NCBI GenBank assembly: GCA_900544725.1
Contig: UQWK01000021.1
Coordinates: 1-34,676, forward strand
Direction of reading: 5' to 3'
DNA: 34,676 nucleotides
DNA from: an uncultured Collinsella sp.
GTDB taxonomy: Bacteria; Actinomycetota; Coriobacteriia; Coriobacteriales; Coriobacteriaceae
In this document: positions 23,599-31,757 of the stretch, one piece after another
How the letters are laid out: every line of letters begins with the position of its first letter
Position numbering within the stretch: position 1 is the stretch's first letter
Program-made: the position numbers and the translations under genes
Notes under the pieces: generated by a model
What the model was told of the DNA's origin: nothing
The model's database searches: none
Seen by the model: only the letters and a program-made list of their open reading frames with translations

Positions 23599-23630
23599 GT
23601 CGCTTTGTGCCGGTAACACTCTGCCCACGC

Positions 23631-23681
23631 AAACAGGCCGCCCGCCGCTTTCAAATGTGAAGCGACAGGCGGCCTGTTTTT
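23631..23681. terminator. Bidirectional terminator between convergent operons
   Basis: AAACAGGCCGCC (23631-23642) pairs with GGCGGCCTGTTT (23668-23679), with an inner CGCTT/AAGCG stem. TTTTT ends the plus-strand side, and the minus-strand side has GTTTG. It separates the lipoprotein gene from the convergent response-regulator gene. Confidence 0.8.
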
Positions 23682-23709
23682 AGCGTCGAAGCGCGGTCGA
23701 GGGCGTCGA

Positions 23710-24333
23710 TTACGGGCGCTCCATGTTGGGGACGATGCTGCCCTCGGTCACCGCATGCACCGCCAGGCGCATGATATTGTCGTAGCCGGTCTTGCTCAGG
23801 ATCTCCGAGATACGGCGCTTGATGGTGCCCTCGCTCATAAACAGCTCGCCCGCAATCTCGCGACGGCTCTTGCCCTCGCAGGCAAGGCGCAAAATCGAAA
23901 GCTCAACATCATCGAGGGCCGCCGTGCCCGAGAAAATGCTCTCGGGCGGCTTGGGAAACGTGCAGTAGCCCGCCAGCGTGGAGCGCATCACGGCGAATAG
24001 CTCGTCGATACCGACGTTCTTGTACACAAAGCTGTCGACGCCCGCCTCGCGCGCCTGATCGACAAAGGTGATCTCGGGCATGCCGGTCATGATAATGATG
24101 CGGCACTCGGGCAGTTGCTCCTTGATGCGCGCCGCCGCCACGATGCCGTTGGAATCGTGCTCGGTGCACACGTCCATCAGTATCATGTCCGGGCGCTCCT
24201 TGAGCACGATGCCAAGGGCCTCGGAAGCATCGGCGATCGCGGCGACAACGGTCATATCGGGCTGGTCGCCAACGGAGCGCGCGAGACTCTCGCGCAAGAT
24301 GGCCTGATCTTCGACGATTAACACGCGAATCAT
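23710..24333 (-). CDS. NarL/FixJ-family response regulator
   Basis: The 207-residue protein has a receiver domain (about residues 1-120) with phospho-acceptor Asp54 in ILMDVCTEHD, acidic residues in VEDQ and the conserved Lys in FVYKN. A LuxR-type HTH follows (about 143-200, LDDVELSILRLACEGKSRREIAGELFMSEGTIKRRISEIL). AAAGGAG lies 7 bases before ATG 24333. Its start overlaps the kinase stop (ATGA), so the pair is translationally coupled, and the kinase is its obvious partner. Targets are unknown; autoregulation of this operon would be the simplest. Confidence 0.93.
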   Translation of the reverse strand: MIRVLIVEDQAILRESLARSVGDQPDMTVVAAIADASEALGIVLKERPDMILMDVCTEHDSNGIVAAARIKEQLPECRIIIMTGMPEITFVDQAREAGVDSFVYKNVGIDELFAVMRSTLAGYCTFPKPPESIFSGTAALDDVELSILRLACEGKSRREIAGELFMSEGTIKRRISEILSKTGYDNIMRLAVHAVTEGSIVPNMERP

Positions 24334-25823
24334 GAGCGTCTCCTTTGGTCCGTGGCGTTCGAGTTCAGCGGAATGGATACCGCAAGCGTAAAGGGCGGGG
24401 CGGGGCGGACTTCCAGGCTGCCGCCCAGATCTTGCGCGACATGCCTCATGCCTGGGATACCCGTTCCCTCGCGATACGATACGGGAGCCGGGGATCCGTC
24501 GTTGGAAATAGTCATGTGCGCGATGGTGCCAGCATCTGTCCCCTCCTGCCACAGGCGTACATGGACCTGATGCGCCTGCGCATGCTTGGTGGCATTGGTC
24601 GAGGCCTCGCGGATAATCTGCAAAAATGCCGCAGCGACGCATGCGTCCTGGGGCAGTGCACCCTCGGCATCGATCTGCACGCTCACCAGGCCAAAGGCGT
24701 GGACGATATCGTCCAGCCGCTCCGAAGGCTCGCTGGCGCCGTCACGACGCAGGTCGGCGGCGATTGAGCGCAGCAACGGGTCGATCTGCTCGAGCGACTC
24801 GTCGTCCAAGCGCCCCTGCTCCAGATAGCGATGGAGGATAGACAGGCGCTGACCGATCACGTCGTGCACGCGAGCGCGCATACGCAGATAGGCCGCATTG
24901 TCGGCAACCTTTTTGACTTCTTCGATCTGGGCCTGGAGCTCTTGGCCAGCACGCTCAAGCAGGTGGTTGGCTTGCGCTAGGCGATCATGAGCATGCGCAT
25001 ACTCTGTTACATCCAGGCCGACGACGCGCTCGAACGGACGGCCCGAGACCGTAACGGAGTCACGCACGAACAGACGAATCTCGGAAGGAGAGATCTCGAC
25101 CACGGCCCGATCCCTGCCAAAGCGATCAAGGTCGATATGGGCGCGATTAGCGCTGCTTTCGGGCATTTGCATGCTAAGTTTGCGCAGGTCGTTCCATGTG
25201 CTGCCCATGTCACCCAGATCGGTGGGCATATGAAGTTCCACCAGGTTTTTGCGCATGCAGTGGTTCATGAGCAGTGGACGGCCCCTCGAGTCCAGATACA
25301 GGATGCCCACGGGAATCACGTTGATGGTCTCGATCGTCGAGAACGCCGTGATGTCTTCCTGACGATTGCGAACGTCCATTAGGAGCGCCGCGATGGAGCG
25401 GAAGAGGAAGAATGCCGCCTCCGCGATAACAACCGCGGTCCACGCCGAGCCCATGATACGGACCGGCGGCGGCGTCACAGCGGCAACAAGCAGCAGCTCG
25501 ATCAGCATAACGGGGCGACGATAGCGCACCATAAGCGCAACGCCATAGGCAAAGATCGCGGCGTTGAGCCACAGCACCCCGCCCATTCCCTCGGCACAAA
25601 CGTAGAGCGGAGCCACCAGATACGAGGCACTCGATCCAAACAAGATAACGGCCGAGATAATCAAGTGAAGCACAAGGCTCGCCTCGTAGGCGCAAATCAC
25701 CTTGCGGTTATAGGACGAGCGACGTGACGCGATGAGCGGAACGTGAATCGTCTGCAAGCATGCCGCGAGGGCAAAGACGACGTCGAGCGCGACAATCTGA
25801 GGCGGGATGAGCGGAATCTGCAT
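24330..25823 (-). CDS. NarX/DesK-type sensor histidine kinase
   Basis: The 497-residue protein has five or six N-terminal hydrophobic segments (to about residue 150) and a PAS-like region (about 160-280). A coiled coil (about 280-310) leads to a HisKA_3-like dimerisation helix with His320 in RARVHDVIGQRL. An HATPase domain follows with the N-box REASTNATKHAQA and the G-box GTGIPGM. The start at 25823 is supported by AGGTGA 6 bases upstream and lies 2 bases after the stop of the previous gene (TGA-cc-ATG), so all three genes of the operon are coupled. It phosphorylates the NarL-type regulator encoded next. The signal is unknown, but the membrane part and the co-encoded 7TM protein suggest an envelope or small-molecule cue. 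Confidence 0.9.
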   Translation of the reverse strand: MQIPLIPPQIVALDVVFALAACLQTIHVPLIASRRSSYNRKVICAYEASLVLHLIISAVILFGSSASYLVAPLYVCAEGMGGVLWLNAAIFAYGVALMVRYRRPVMLIELLLVAAVTPPPVRIMGSAWTAVVIAEAAFFLFRSIAALLMDVRNRQEDITAFSTIETINVIPVGILYLDSRGRPLLMNHCMRKNLVELHMPTDLGDMGSTWNDLRKLSMQMPESSANRAHIDLDRFGRDRAVVEISPSEIRLFVRDSVTVSGRPFERVVGLDVTEYAHAHDRLAQANHLLERAGQELQAQIEEVKKVADNAAYLRMRARVHDVIGQRLSILHRYLEQGRLDDESLEQIDPLLRSIAADLRRDGASEPSERLDDIVHAFGLVSVQIDAEGALPQDACVAAAFLQIIREASTNATKHAQAHQVHVRLWQEGTDAGTIAHMTISNDGSPAPVSYREGTGIPGMRHVAQDLGGSLEVRPAPPFTLAVSIPLNSNATDQRRRS

Positions 25824-25825
25824 GG

Positions 25826-27709
25826 TCACTCACCTGCCCGGGGCATCAAGACGATCATGCGCAGCTGACCGAGCTCGCCCTCAAGACGATATGCCACGTT
25901 TCGTCCCCGCAGCGCGAGCTCGAGCTCATGGGCGGCGGGTGTCTGCGAAAGATCGCCCTCGTCGTTGGAGAAGAGCGTGGCGCGCAACTCGACACTGCAC
26001 GAGTCATGGTCGCTCAGGTGATACATAAGCGCCGGATGATCGGCGGTGTAGGCAAAAAATGCAAAGTCGTACACGCAGTCGTACAGCGCGCTTACCGCGC
26101 TGGCGTGCATGGGGCGGCGTATGGCGATAATCGAAGCGCAGTCGACATCGATGGTGCGCAGATCGCTTGCGAGCTCATTGGCAATCAGCTGGATACGGTC
26201 GCGGTCAAAGCCGCTCTCCCCATGCTGCGCCAGCGTGAGCGAGCCCTTGCGCTTGCAATAGGCGACGAGCATTTTGGCGCACTGCAGCATGCGGTAACGC
26301 TCATGCGAGGACGCCTCGTCGGTAAGCGGAGGCAGCGAGCTCAGCAGGCCGTACAGCTCATCGAGCGCACGAGCAAGTGCCCGGTCCACATCTTGAACGA
26401 GCAAGGCCTCGGCCTCCTGGTCTGCCAAATGCGCCTTGAGGTCGTAGTCGGCCGCGAGCAGTTCGTTTTGACGCTGCAGCTCCATACGCCGATGCGCCAA
26501 CTCGCGATTGAGCTCGTTGAGCTCCGAGACGTCCTGGGCAAGGAGAGCCGATCCGCCCAGCAGCGGAAAGGCTCGATACATCACATCGGGGGCGGACGCC
26601 ACGGTAAAGGCATGGGCGCGTCCGTGCTCCTGCGCGCGAAGCTCCTCGCGCACGCCCGGCGGCGTCGATCCCGACATGGGCGTGGCATATGCCACCTGCA
26701 AGTCGCGCGTCAGGACCTTGAGGTCGAGCGGCAGGGTATCGAAGATGCCGGCGATATCGTGATACGACGGGATGACACCGCAATCGAGGCAGATCTCGAG
26801 CGTCACCACACACAGCACGCAATAGACCAGCGAAAAGTTGAGTTTCCACGCCCAAGGCACGCGCATGGCATATGAAACGGCAAAGAACGCGCCGCCCAGC
26901 AACACGAGCGCCGCCGTGCCCGAAAAACGCTGGATTCTATAAGACGAGGACCGTCCCACCAGGGCAAAAAAGGCGACAAAGTTAAAGGCCGTCCACGCCA
27001 GATAGACAAAGTAGCCCCAACCATACGTGTAGTCGTTGCTCCAGGTTTCACTTGCGCGGTCGAAGTGGAATACCTGCCGGTGCAAATCGTTGGTGAGCAC
27101 AAACGCGACAAGCAGGGCGGCCGCAATCCACAGGGCCGCGCGGTAGCGGCGACCTGCGCGATGCTGCTCCACGCCCGCGAGACGCATGCCGCACAGCTGA
27201 TAGAGCAACGGGACGAACGTCATGGGCACGTAGTAGAGGTACCAAAGCAGCGTGGCATAGTGTGGCGTGAATGATTTGTACTTAAAGATGACCTCAATCA
27301 TCCACAGGGTGCAGATGGTAGCGATGGCAACAAGGCGGCGGCGCAACACATAGTCCAAGCAGCGCAGGTACGTGAGAACGCCCCAGATTGAAAACGAAAC
27401 CGCGGCGACAAGCAACGGAAAGCAGCTCGTATGGACAAGCTCGTCCACGACCTCTTCGGACACCTCGACAAAGGCAGGCACGGTGTTGGAAAGCTTGGGG
27501 TCGGAGGCGAACAGCGCTGGCAAGACTGCCAAAAGGATAAGGAACAGCGCGGCGATGGAGCCGGCGATGGCGAAGACGCGGTGGCGGTATACGCGATGCG
27601 ATATGCCCACAAGGAATCGCGGCATGGCGAAGAGCCTGCCGCCCCTGGGATCCGCCACGGGTGCGGATCGGGCGGTCGCGTGGCCGATATGTCGCTCGCG
27701 GGTACCCAT
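25826..27709 (-). CDS. 7TM sensor protein with degenerate kinase-like C-terminus
   Basis: The 627-residue protein has a hydrophobic N-terminal half (about seven or eight segments, like histidine-kinase 7TM sensor regions). A charged coiled coil (LNELNRELAHRRMELQRQNELLAADYDLKAH) follows, and the C-terminal region has the size and helical pattern of a kinase core. It lacks a recognisable phospho-His motif, N-box or G-box. It is therefore likely a non-catalytic sensor or pseudokinase working with the kinase encoded next. The start is uncertain: ATG 27709 has no ribosome site, but TACACT lies 9 bases upstream and would give a nearly leaderless mRNA; ATG 27625 (MPRFLVGISHRVYRHR) is an alternative. 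It is the first gene of the operon. Confidence 0.78.
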   Translation of the reverse strand: MGTRERHIGHATARSAPVADPRGGRLFAMPRFLVGISHRVYRHRVFAIAGSIAALFLILLAVLPALFASDPKLSNTVPAFVEVSEEVVDELVHTSCFPLLVAAVSFSIWGVLTYLRCLDYVLRRRLVAIATICTLWMIEVIFKYKSFTPHYATLLWYLYYVPMTFVPLLYQLCGMRLAGVEQHRAGRRYRAALWIAAALLVAFVLTNDLHRQVFHFDRASETWSNDYTYGWGYFVYLAWTAFNFVAFFALVGRSSSYRIQRFSGTAALVLLGGAFFAVSYAMRVPWAWKLNFSLVYCVLCVVTLEICLDCGVIPSYHDIAGIFDTLPLDLKVLTRDLQVAYATPMSGSTPPGVREELRAQEHGRAHAFTVASAPDVMYRAFPLLGGSALLAQDVSELNELNRELAHRRMELQRQNELLAADYDLKAHLADQEAEALLVQDVDRALARALDELYGLLSSLPPLTDEASSHERYRMLQCAKMLVAYCKRKGSLTLAQHGESGFDRDRIQLIANELASDLRTIDVDCASIIAIRRPMHASAVSALYDCVYDFAFFAYTADHPALMYHLSDHDSCSVELRATLFSNDEGDLSQTPAAHELELALRGRNVAYRLEGELGQLRMIVLMPRAGE

Positions 27710-27795
27710 AGTGCTTTTAGTGTACCGACAGATAGGCCCAAAAATCGGGCCACATGTCCCAAAATCCGCCGACGGCAAGGAGTGTCCCCAGCGAC

Positions 27796-27937
27796 TAATC
27801 ATTTAAGAACGTCCCCAATGACTACAAATGACGAGAGTGGATAATCTCCCACTTTGAGCCCACAAACAAGCCAAAAACGGGAGATTATCCACTCTCATTC
27901 TGCGGGCACTCATTTAAGTACGTCCCCAATGAGTGCC
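27796..27937. repeat. Repeat cluster: two GTCCCC hairpins around a GATAATCTCCC palindrome
   Basis: The cluster holds a hairpin TAATCATT/AATGACTA (27796-27824, one mismatch), the 18-bp palindrome 27833-27850 with 27879-27896 around a 28-base loop, and a hairpin GGCACTCATT/AATGAGTGCC (27905-27937). Both GTCCCC hairpins have the constant 13-base loop. The same three parts occur in the order hairpin, palindrome half, hairpin at 12903-13005. Confidence 0.87.
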
Positions 27938-27994
27938 CTCCTAACCAAAACGCCCGGCAAGCATTAGCTGCTCGCCGGGCGTTTTGGTTAGGAG
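27938..27994. terminator. Strong 21-bp hairpin terminator
   Basis: Positions 27938-27958 pair perfectly with 27974-27994 around a 15-base loop; the stem contains ACGCCCGGC and GCCGGGCGTTTT. T4 lies within the 3' arm on both strands. It follows the GH1 pseudogene and precedes the sensor operon. Confidence 0.8.
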
Positions 27995-28015
27995 GCTGTG
28001 GCTGTTGGGAAAGCC

Positions 28016-29047
28016 TTAGGCCAGGTCCTCGCCGTTCGTCTCGATGACGTGCTTGTACCAGTCAAAGCTCTTCTTCTTGAAACGCTTGAGGGTGCCGCTG
28101 CCGGCGTCGTCGCGGTCGACGTAGATAAAGCCGTAGCGCTTGGACATCTCGCCCGTGCCGGCGCTCACCAGGTCGATGCAGCCCCAGGAGGTATAGCCCA
28201 TCAGGTCAACGCCGTCCTCGGTCACGGCATCGCGAATGGCCTGGATGTGCTGGCGCAGGTAGTCGATACGGTAGTCGTCGTTGATGGAGCCGTCCTCCTC
28301 GACAACATCCCTGGCGCCCAGGCCGTTCTCGACCACGAAGAGCGGCTTCTGATAGCGGGCGTACATGTCGTTGAGCGTGATGCGGAAGCCCCTGGGATCG
28401 ATGGTCCAGCCCCACTGGCTCTGCTGCAGGTAGGGGTTCTTGGCGCCGGCGAAGGCATTGCCCTTGGTCTTCTCCACGTCGGGGTTGTCGGCACCGGCAG
28501 AGCAGCGGGTGGAGTAGTAGCTAAAGCTGATGAAGTCGACCGTATTCTCGGCGAGGATCTGCTTGTCCTCGTCGGTCATCCCCACGTCGATGCCCTCGCG
28601 CTCAAACTTCTTGAGTGCCCACGCCGGATAGTAACCGCGGCTCTGGACATCCACAAAGAAGTAATTCTGCTGGTTATCGAGCTGCGCCTGACGCACATCG
28701 CCCGGACGGCAGCTGTAGGGGTAGTAGGTGCCGGCGGCAAGCATGCAGCCGATCATCGCATCGGGGTCGATCTCGCGGGCGATCTTGGTGGCCCAGGCGC
28801 TCGCCACGAGCTCGTTGTGCGCAGCGACATACTTGGCCTCCTCGCGGTTCTCGCCCTCCTCAAAGAGCAGGCCGGCGCCCATAAACGGCAGGTGCAGGAT
28901 CATATTGATCTCGTTGAAGGTGAGCCAGTACTTAACCAGACCCTTGTAGCGGGTAAAGAGCACCGTCGCGAGGTTCTTGTAGAAGTCGATGAGCTTGCGG
29001 TTGCGCCAGCCGCCGTACTCCTTGATGAGGTGAATCGGGCAGTCGAA
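28016..29047 (-). pseudogene. 5'-truncated GH1 6-phospho-beta-glucosidase
   Basis: About 343 codons of a GH1 phospho-glucosidase remain, starting at FDCPIHLIKEYGGW, which corresponds to about residue 158 of the intact paralogue at 2167-3705. The acid/base Glu (TFNEIN), nucleophile Glu (VVENGLG) and phosphate-binding SAGTGEMSKRYG are all present. The first third of the barrel, including the QIEG substrate-site motif, is missing. The frame runs upstream to about 29179 (encoding MRRQVSKSVRRGQLPG and so on), but that is repeat element Y, not GH1. There are no internal stops, so the loss is recent or the C-terminal part is tolerated. It has the terminator 27938-27994 downstream and no PTS genes beside it. 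Confidence 0.85.
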
Positions 29048-29062
29048 GTTTGTCGTGGTTTC

Positions 29063-29168
29063 AGTATCCCCGCAAATAGGGCCTCGCCCAACGACAGCGA
29101 CGCAGGCCGATACTTCTTTTCGCACGCAGACGCCCGGCAGCTGCCCACGTCTGACACTTTTTGATACC
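29063..29168. repeat. Conserved intergenic element, copy Y
   Basis: This is the second copy of the element at 10976-11080: AGTATC (29063-29068) with GATACT (29109-29114), CGATACTTCTTTTCGC (29108-29123) and CTGACACTT-N2-TGATACC (29151-29168). A hairpin AGACG (29128-29132) with CGTCT (29148-29152) encloses GGCAGCTGCC. It lies at the broken 5' end of the GH1 pseudogene and may be that gene's former upstream region, fused to its interior by a deletion. Confidence 0.7.
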
Positions 29169-29170
29169 TG

Positions 29171-29223
29171 CCGGCGCACACCACCACAAAGGGGACAGGC
29201 ACCTTTGTGGTGGTGTGCGCCGG
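29171..29223. repeat. 22-bp perfect inverted repeat with GGGGACAGGCACC core
   Basis: Positions 29171-29192 pair perfectly with 29202-29223 around the 9-base loop GGACAGGCA. The stem ends in ACCACCACAAAGG and its complement. GGGGACAGGCACC cores of this kind are seen in REP-like palindromes of many bacteria; assignment to that class is inference. Confidence 0.85.
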
Positions 29224-29231
29224 TTTGTCTT

Positions 29232-29358
29232 GATCTGTAACAGTTAGGCGGCCAAAACCGGGCCTGGTGTTACAGATCGAGATTGTTCGGTCTGTCCCTT
29301 ACAGTTTGTCTAAATCTGTAACAGGTAGAGGCGATTTAGCCCGCCAGGTGTTACAGAT
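29232..29358. repeat. Two TCTGTAACA hairpins in tandem
   Basis: GATCTGTAACA (29232-29242) pairs with TGTTACAGATC (29268-29278), and ATCTGTAACA (29314-29323) pairs with TGTTACAGAT (29349-29358). Both have 25-base loops, are spaced about 81 bases apart and are followed by CGAGA. They lie just beyond the stop of the DUF4867 gene. Confidence 0.85.
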
Positions 29359-29372
29359 CGAGACAAAAGCCC

Positions 29373-30017
29373 CTAGTCCACGGCGATGTCGAGGTTCTTG
29401 CCGACGAGACCTACGTAGCCACCCTCGGCGGCCTTGGGGCTATCGGCGTGGCAGAGAACCCACTTGTCGGCCTTCCAGTAGCAGTAGCTGTCGCCGGCTG
29501 CGGGCATGTCGGCTGCAGCCTCGGGGCGCGGGCCATTGGTGCCCGCCGGCAGCGCCACCATCACCTGGAAGCCGCCGTCGTCGACCATGCACGGCGTGTA
29601 GTGGAGCGTGGTGTTGAAGACTTCGACGACCGTACCCGCCGGCACGCGGAACGCCTTGACCTGAGCGGTGTCGAGCTTGCCGTCCTCGATCTCCCAGCGA
29701 TGCGCCACGAGCAGGATAAAGTCACGGGCGCCCAGGTTAAACTCGCTGGCGCGGTGATACTCCAAGCAGTTGAGGCGTGTGTTGTGCCCGTTGCACCAGC
29801 CGAGCTGGAAGGGGCGGCCGCCAAACATGAGAAAACCCAATTTGTCGGCATCCTTGACGCCCTCGAGCTCCGGCGCGCTTGCTACGTACTTGCTGCCCTC
29901 GGGGATGGGCGTGGCAGAGAGCGCCTCGAGCACGGGCGACGTGAGCTCGAACGGAACGTTATCCCAAACGTTGCCATAGGATTTGAACTCGGGATCGTTG
30001 ACAGAGTAGATATGCAT
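29373..30017 (-). CDS. Cupin-like DUF4867-type protein
   Basis: The 214-residue soluble protein looks like the DUF4867 family, a cupin-type fold found in gut anaerobes. The middle region (about residues 75-155, CNGHNTRLNCLEYHRASEFN, then WEIEDG and FRVPAGTVVEVFNTTLHYTPC) has the Gly/Pro/His spacing of a cupin barrel. The end carries YCYWKADKWVLCHADSP. The enzymatic role is not established; such cupins often act on sugars or ureidoglycolate-like compounds, and the neighbouring nucleoside/ribose genes do not settle it. AGGAG lies 6 bases before ATG 30017; a start at 30053 has no site. It lies 145 bases downstream of luxS, beyond a terminator, and is probably transcribed separately. Confidence 0.7.
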   Translation of the reverse strand: MHIYSVNDPEFKSYGNVWDNVPFELTSPVLEALSATPIPEGSKYVASAPELEGVKDADKLGFLMFGGRPFQLGWCNGHNTRLNCLEYHRASEFNLGARDFILLVAHRWEIEDGKLDTAQVKAFRVPAGTVVEVFNTTLHYTPCMVDDGGFQVMVALPAGTNGPRPEAAADMPAAGDSYCYWKADKWVLCHADSPKAAEGGYVGLVGKNLDIAVD

Positions 30018-30105
30018 GTTCACTCCTGTTCGTTTATGTGACAGTACGAACATTCTAGAACAAACATAAGCGATTTTGAACGCTCATCCCGACCACTCAA
30101 CAAAA

Positions 30106-30133
30106 AGGCGCCCCCGCACAAGCGAAGGCGCCT
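30106..30133 (-). terminator. Rho-independent terminator of luxS
   Basis: On the minus strand AGGCGCC pairs with GGCGCCT across a 14-base loop, followed by TTTTT at 30105-30101. It lies 28 bases beyond the luxS stop. Confidence 0.85.
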
Positions 30134-30161
30134 AATGCGCGCGTTTTGGACGATAAAGCCC

Positions 30162-30650
30162 TTACGCCTGCTGATAATGCAGGTGCTTCTCGTCGATATC
30201 GGCCAGGTCACGGTCGAGGTAACGGCGCGCGAGCCAGTTAGCCATGGGAAGGTTCTGGTCCAGATAGTTACCGCACTCCTCGGGAGCAGCACCGGGGACA
30301 TCGCCCTCAAAGCCGGCAACAAACTCGAACAGCTCACGCACGAGCGGCAGGATCTCCTCACTCGTCACCTTGCCAAACACGACGAGGTAAAAGCCCGTGC
30401 GGCAACCCATGGGGCCAAAGTAGACAATGCGGCTCGACCACTCGGCATGATTGCGGAGGAACGTGGCACCCAGATGCTCGATGGTGTGACACTCCGCCGT
30501 GTTCATGACCGGCTCCTTGTTGGGCGTGGTCAGGCGCAGATCAAAGGTGGTGACGGCGGCACCGGTCGCCGGATCGCGGTCGATGCGGCTCACATACACG
30601 CCGGGCTCAAGCAGCAGATGGTCAACGGAAAAACTCGCGATGCGCTCCAT
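30162..30650 (-). CDS. luxS: S-ribosylhomocysteine lyase
   Basis: LuxS cleaves S-ribosylhomocysteine to homocysteine and DPD, the precursor of autoinducer-2, in the activated-methyl cycle. The 162-residue protein has the family's usual length. It has the metal site His55 and His59 in CHTIEHL plus Cys126 in PEECGNYLD, and the catalytic Cys83 in FGPMGCRTGFYL. GAGAGGAA lies before ATG 30650. It has its own promoter (30715-30743) and terminator. No pfs gene (S-adenosylhomocysteine nucleosidase) is next to it in the window. Confidence 0.97.
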   Translation of the reverse strand: MERIASFSVDHLLLEPGVYVSRIDRDPATGAAVTTFDLRLTTPNKEPVMNTAECHTIEHLGATFLRNHAEWSSRIVYFGPMGCRTGFYLVVFGKVTSEEILPLVRELFEFVAGFEGDVPGAAPEECGNYLDQNLPMANWLARRYLDRDLADIDEKHLHYQQA

Positions 30651-30714
30651 GGCAGTTCCTCTCGGTAGTCAGTTTGGGACGGGGCTCTTTTAGCTGGTTC
30701 GAATGGTCGCACCA

Positions 30715-30743
30715 ATCATACCAGTCAAAAAAGCCCCGTCCAA
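30715..30743 (-). promoter_or_regulatory. luxS promoter
   Basis: On the minus strand TTGGAC (30738-30743), a 17-base spacer and TATGAT (30715-30720) with an upstream TG form a good extended -10 promoter, about 65 bases before luxS. The -35 lies inside a GC hairpin (AGCCCCGTCC, 30732-30741, paired with GGACGGGGCT, 30677-30686) that may also end the preceding nucleoside hydrolase transcript. Confidence 0.7.
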
Positions 30744-30752
30744 AAAGACAAC

Positions 30753-31727
30753 TTAGCCCAGGACACGGGCCATGCGTGCCTTGAACTCGGACAGAAAGCG
30801 CGGGGCATCCACGGTCAGCGCCACAAGCGCACTCTTGTCGGGATCGGACAGGCGGTGCTCGTCGCAGATGGTGCGACCGCGGTACTCGCCCAGCAGGTCA
30901 ACGCGCAGATTGCAGCCGAGCGCGCCCACGAGCGTGGGGTCAATCGCCACGGCAACGGCCAGGGGGTCGTGCAGCGCACAACCGCCCAGGTAGGGAGCGT
31001 TCATCTCGTACGAACCGATGTAGTGCTCGACCATGCTCGCAAATGCGCAGCCCGCCATGGTGCCCGAGCCCGTCCAGCCGGCAATGTCGCGGCGCGTAAG
31101 CACCACGCGATGCGTCACGTCCAAGCCCACCATGGTGAGCTTGCGGCCCGAACGTAGCACGGCATCGGCCGCCTCGGGATCGCTTGCCATGTTGGCCTCG
31201 GCGCCCGCACTCACGTTTCCGGGCACGGTCAGGGCGCCGCCCATCACGACCACGCGACCGATAGACATCATCGCCGCCGCATCGCGCTCCAAGGCAAGTG
31301 CCAGGTTGGAGAGCGGACCGGTCGCCACGTAGATCAGATCGGGGCCATAGGTGCGCGCGGCATCGATCAGATAATCGACCGCCGCGTTACCGTCGGCCGA
31401 CGTCGCCCCCACCGGCTCATACGGCGACGCGGGCACGCTCGCCCCGCCAATGCCGTTTTTGCCATGGATGAGCGTGGTGGACGCCGGCGGTGTATAGGGC
31501 TCAGTCGCCTTAATGGGACGATCGGCGCCCAGGTACACCGGCACCTCGGGACGACCCAACAGGTCGAGCACCGCCAGGCAGTTGTGCGCCGATTGCTCGA
31601 CGCGCACGTTGCCAAAGCACGTGGTGATGCCCACGAGCTCCACCTCGGGGCTCGCGATGGCATAGGCCAGCGCCATCGCATCGTCCACACCCATATCCAG
31701 ATCAAGGATCAGCTTCTTGATTGCCAT
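30753..31727 (-). CDS. Ribonucleoside hydrolase (IU-nucleoside hydrolase family)
   Basis: This cytoplasmic enzyme splits nucleosides into base and ribose. The 324-residue protein has the calcium-binding N-terminal motif DLDMGVDDA (residues 9-17), a long substrate loop with HGKNGIGG, the VATGPLSNLALAL motif and HDPLAVAVAI near residue 245 with the second metal Asp. Whether it prefers pyrimidine (RihA/B) or mixed nucleosides (RihC) cannot be read with certainty. A GGAG site lies 8 bases before the ATG. It lies 30 bases downstream of the ribokinase gene, so the pair converts nucleoside to ribose and then to ribose 5-phosphate. Confidence 0.93.
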   Translation of the reverse strand: MAIKKLILDLDMGVDDAMALAYAIASPEVELVGITTCFGNVRVEQSAHNCLAVLDLLGRPEVPVYLGADRPIKATEPYTPPASTTLIHGKNGIGGASVPASPYEPVGATSADGNAAVDYLIDAARTYGPDLIYVATGPLSNLALALERDAAAMMSIGRVVVMGGALTVPGNVSAGAEANMASDPEAADAVLRSGRKLTMVGLDVTHRVVLTRRDIAGWTGSGTMAGCAFASMVEHYIGSYEMNAPYLGGCALHDPLAVAVAIDPTLVGALGCNLRVDLLGEYRGRTICDEHRLSDPDKSALVALTVDAPRFLSEFKARMARVLG

Positions 31728-31757
31728 TGTTCTACTCCGCTTCTCCGTCTTTATCGT

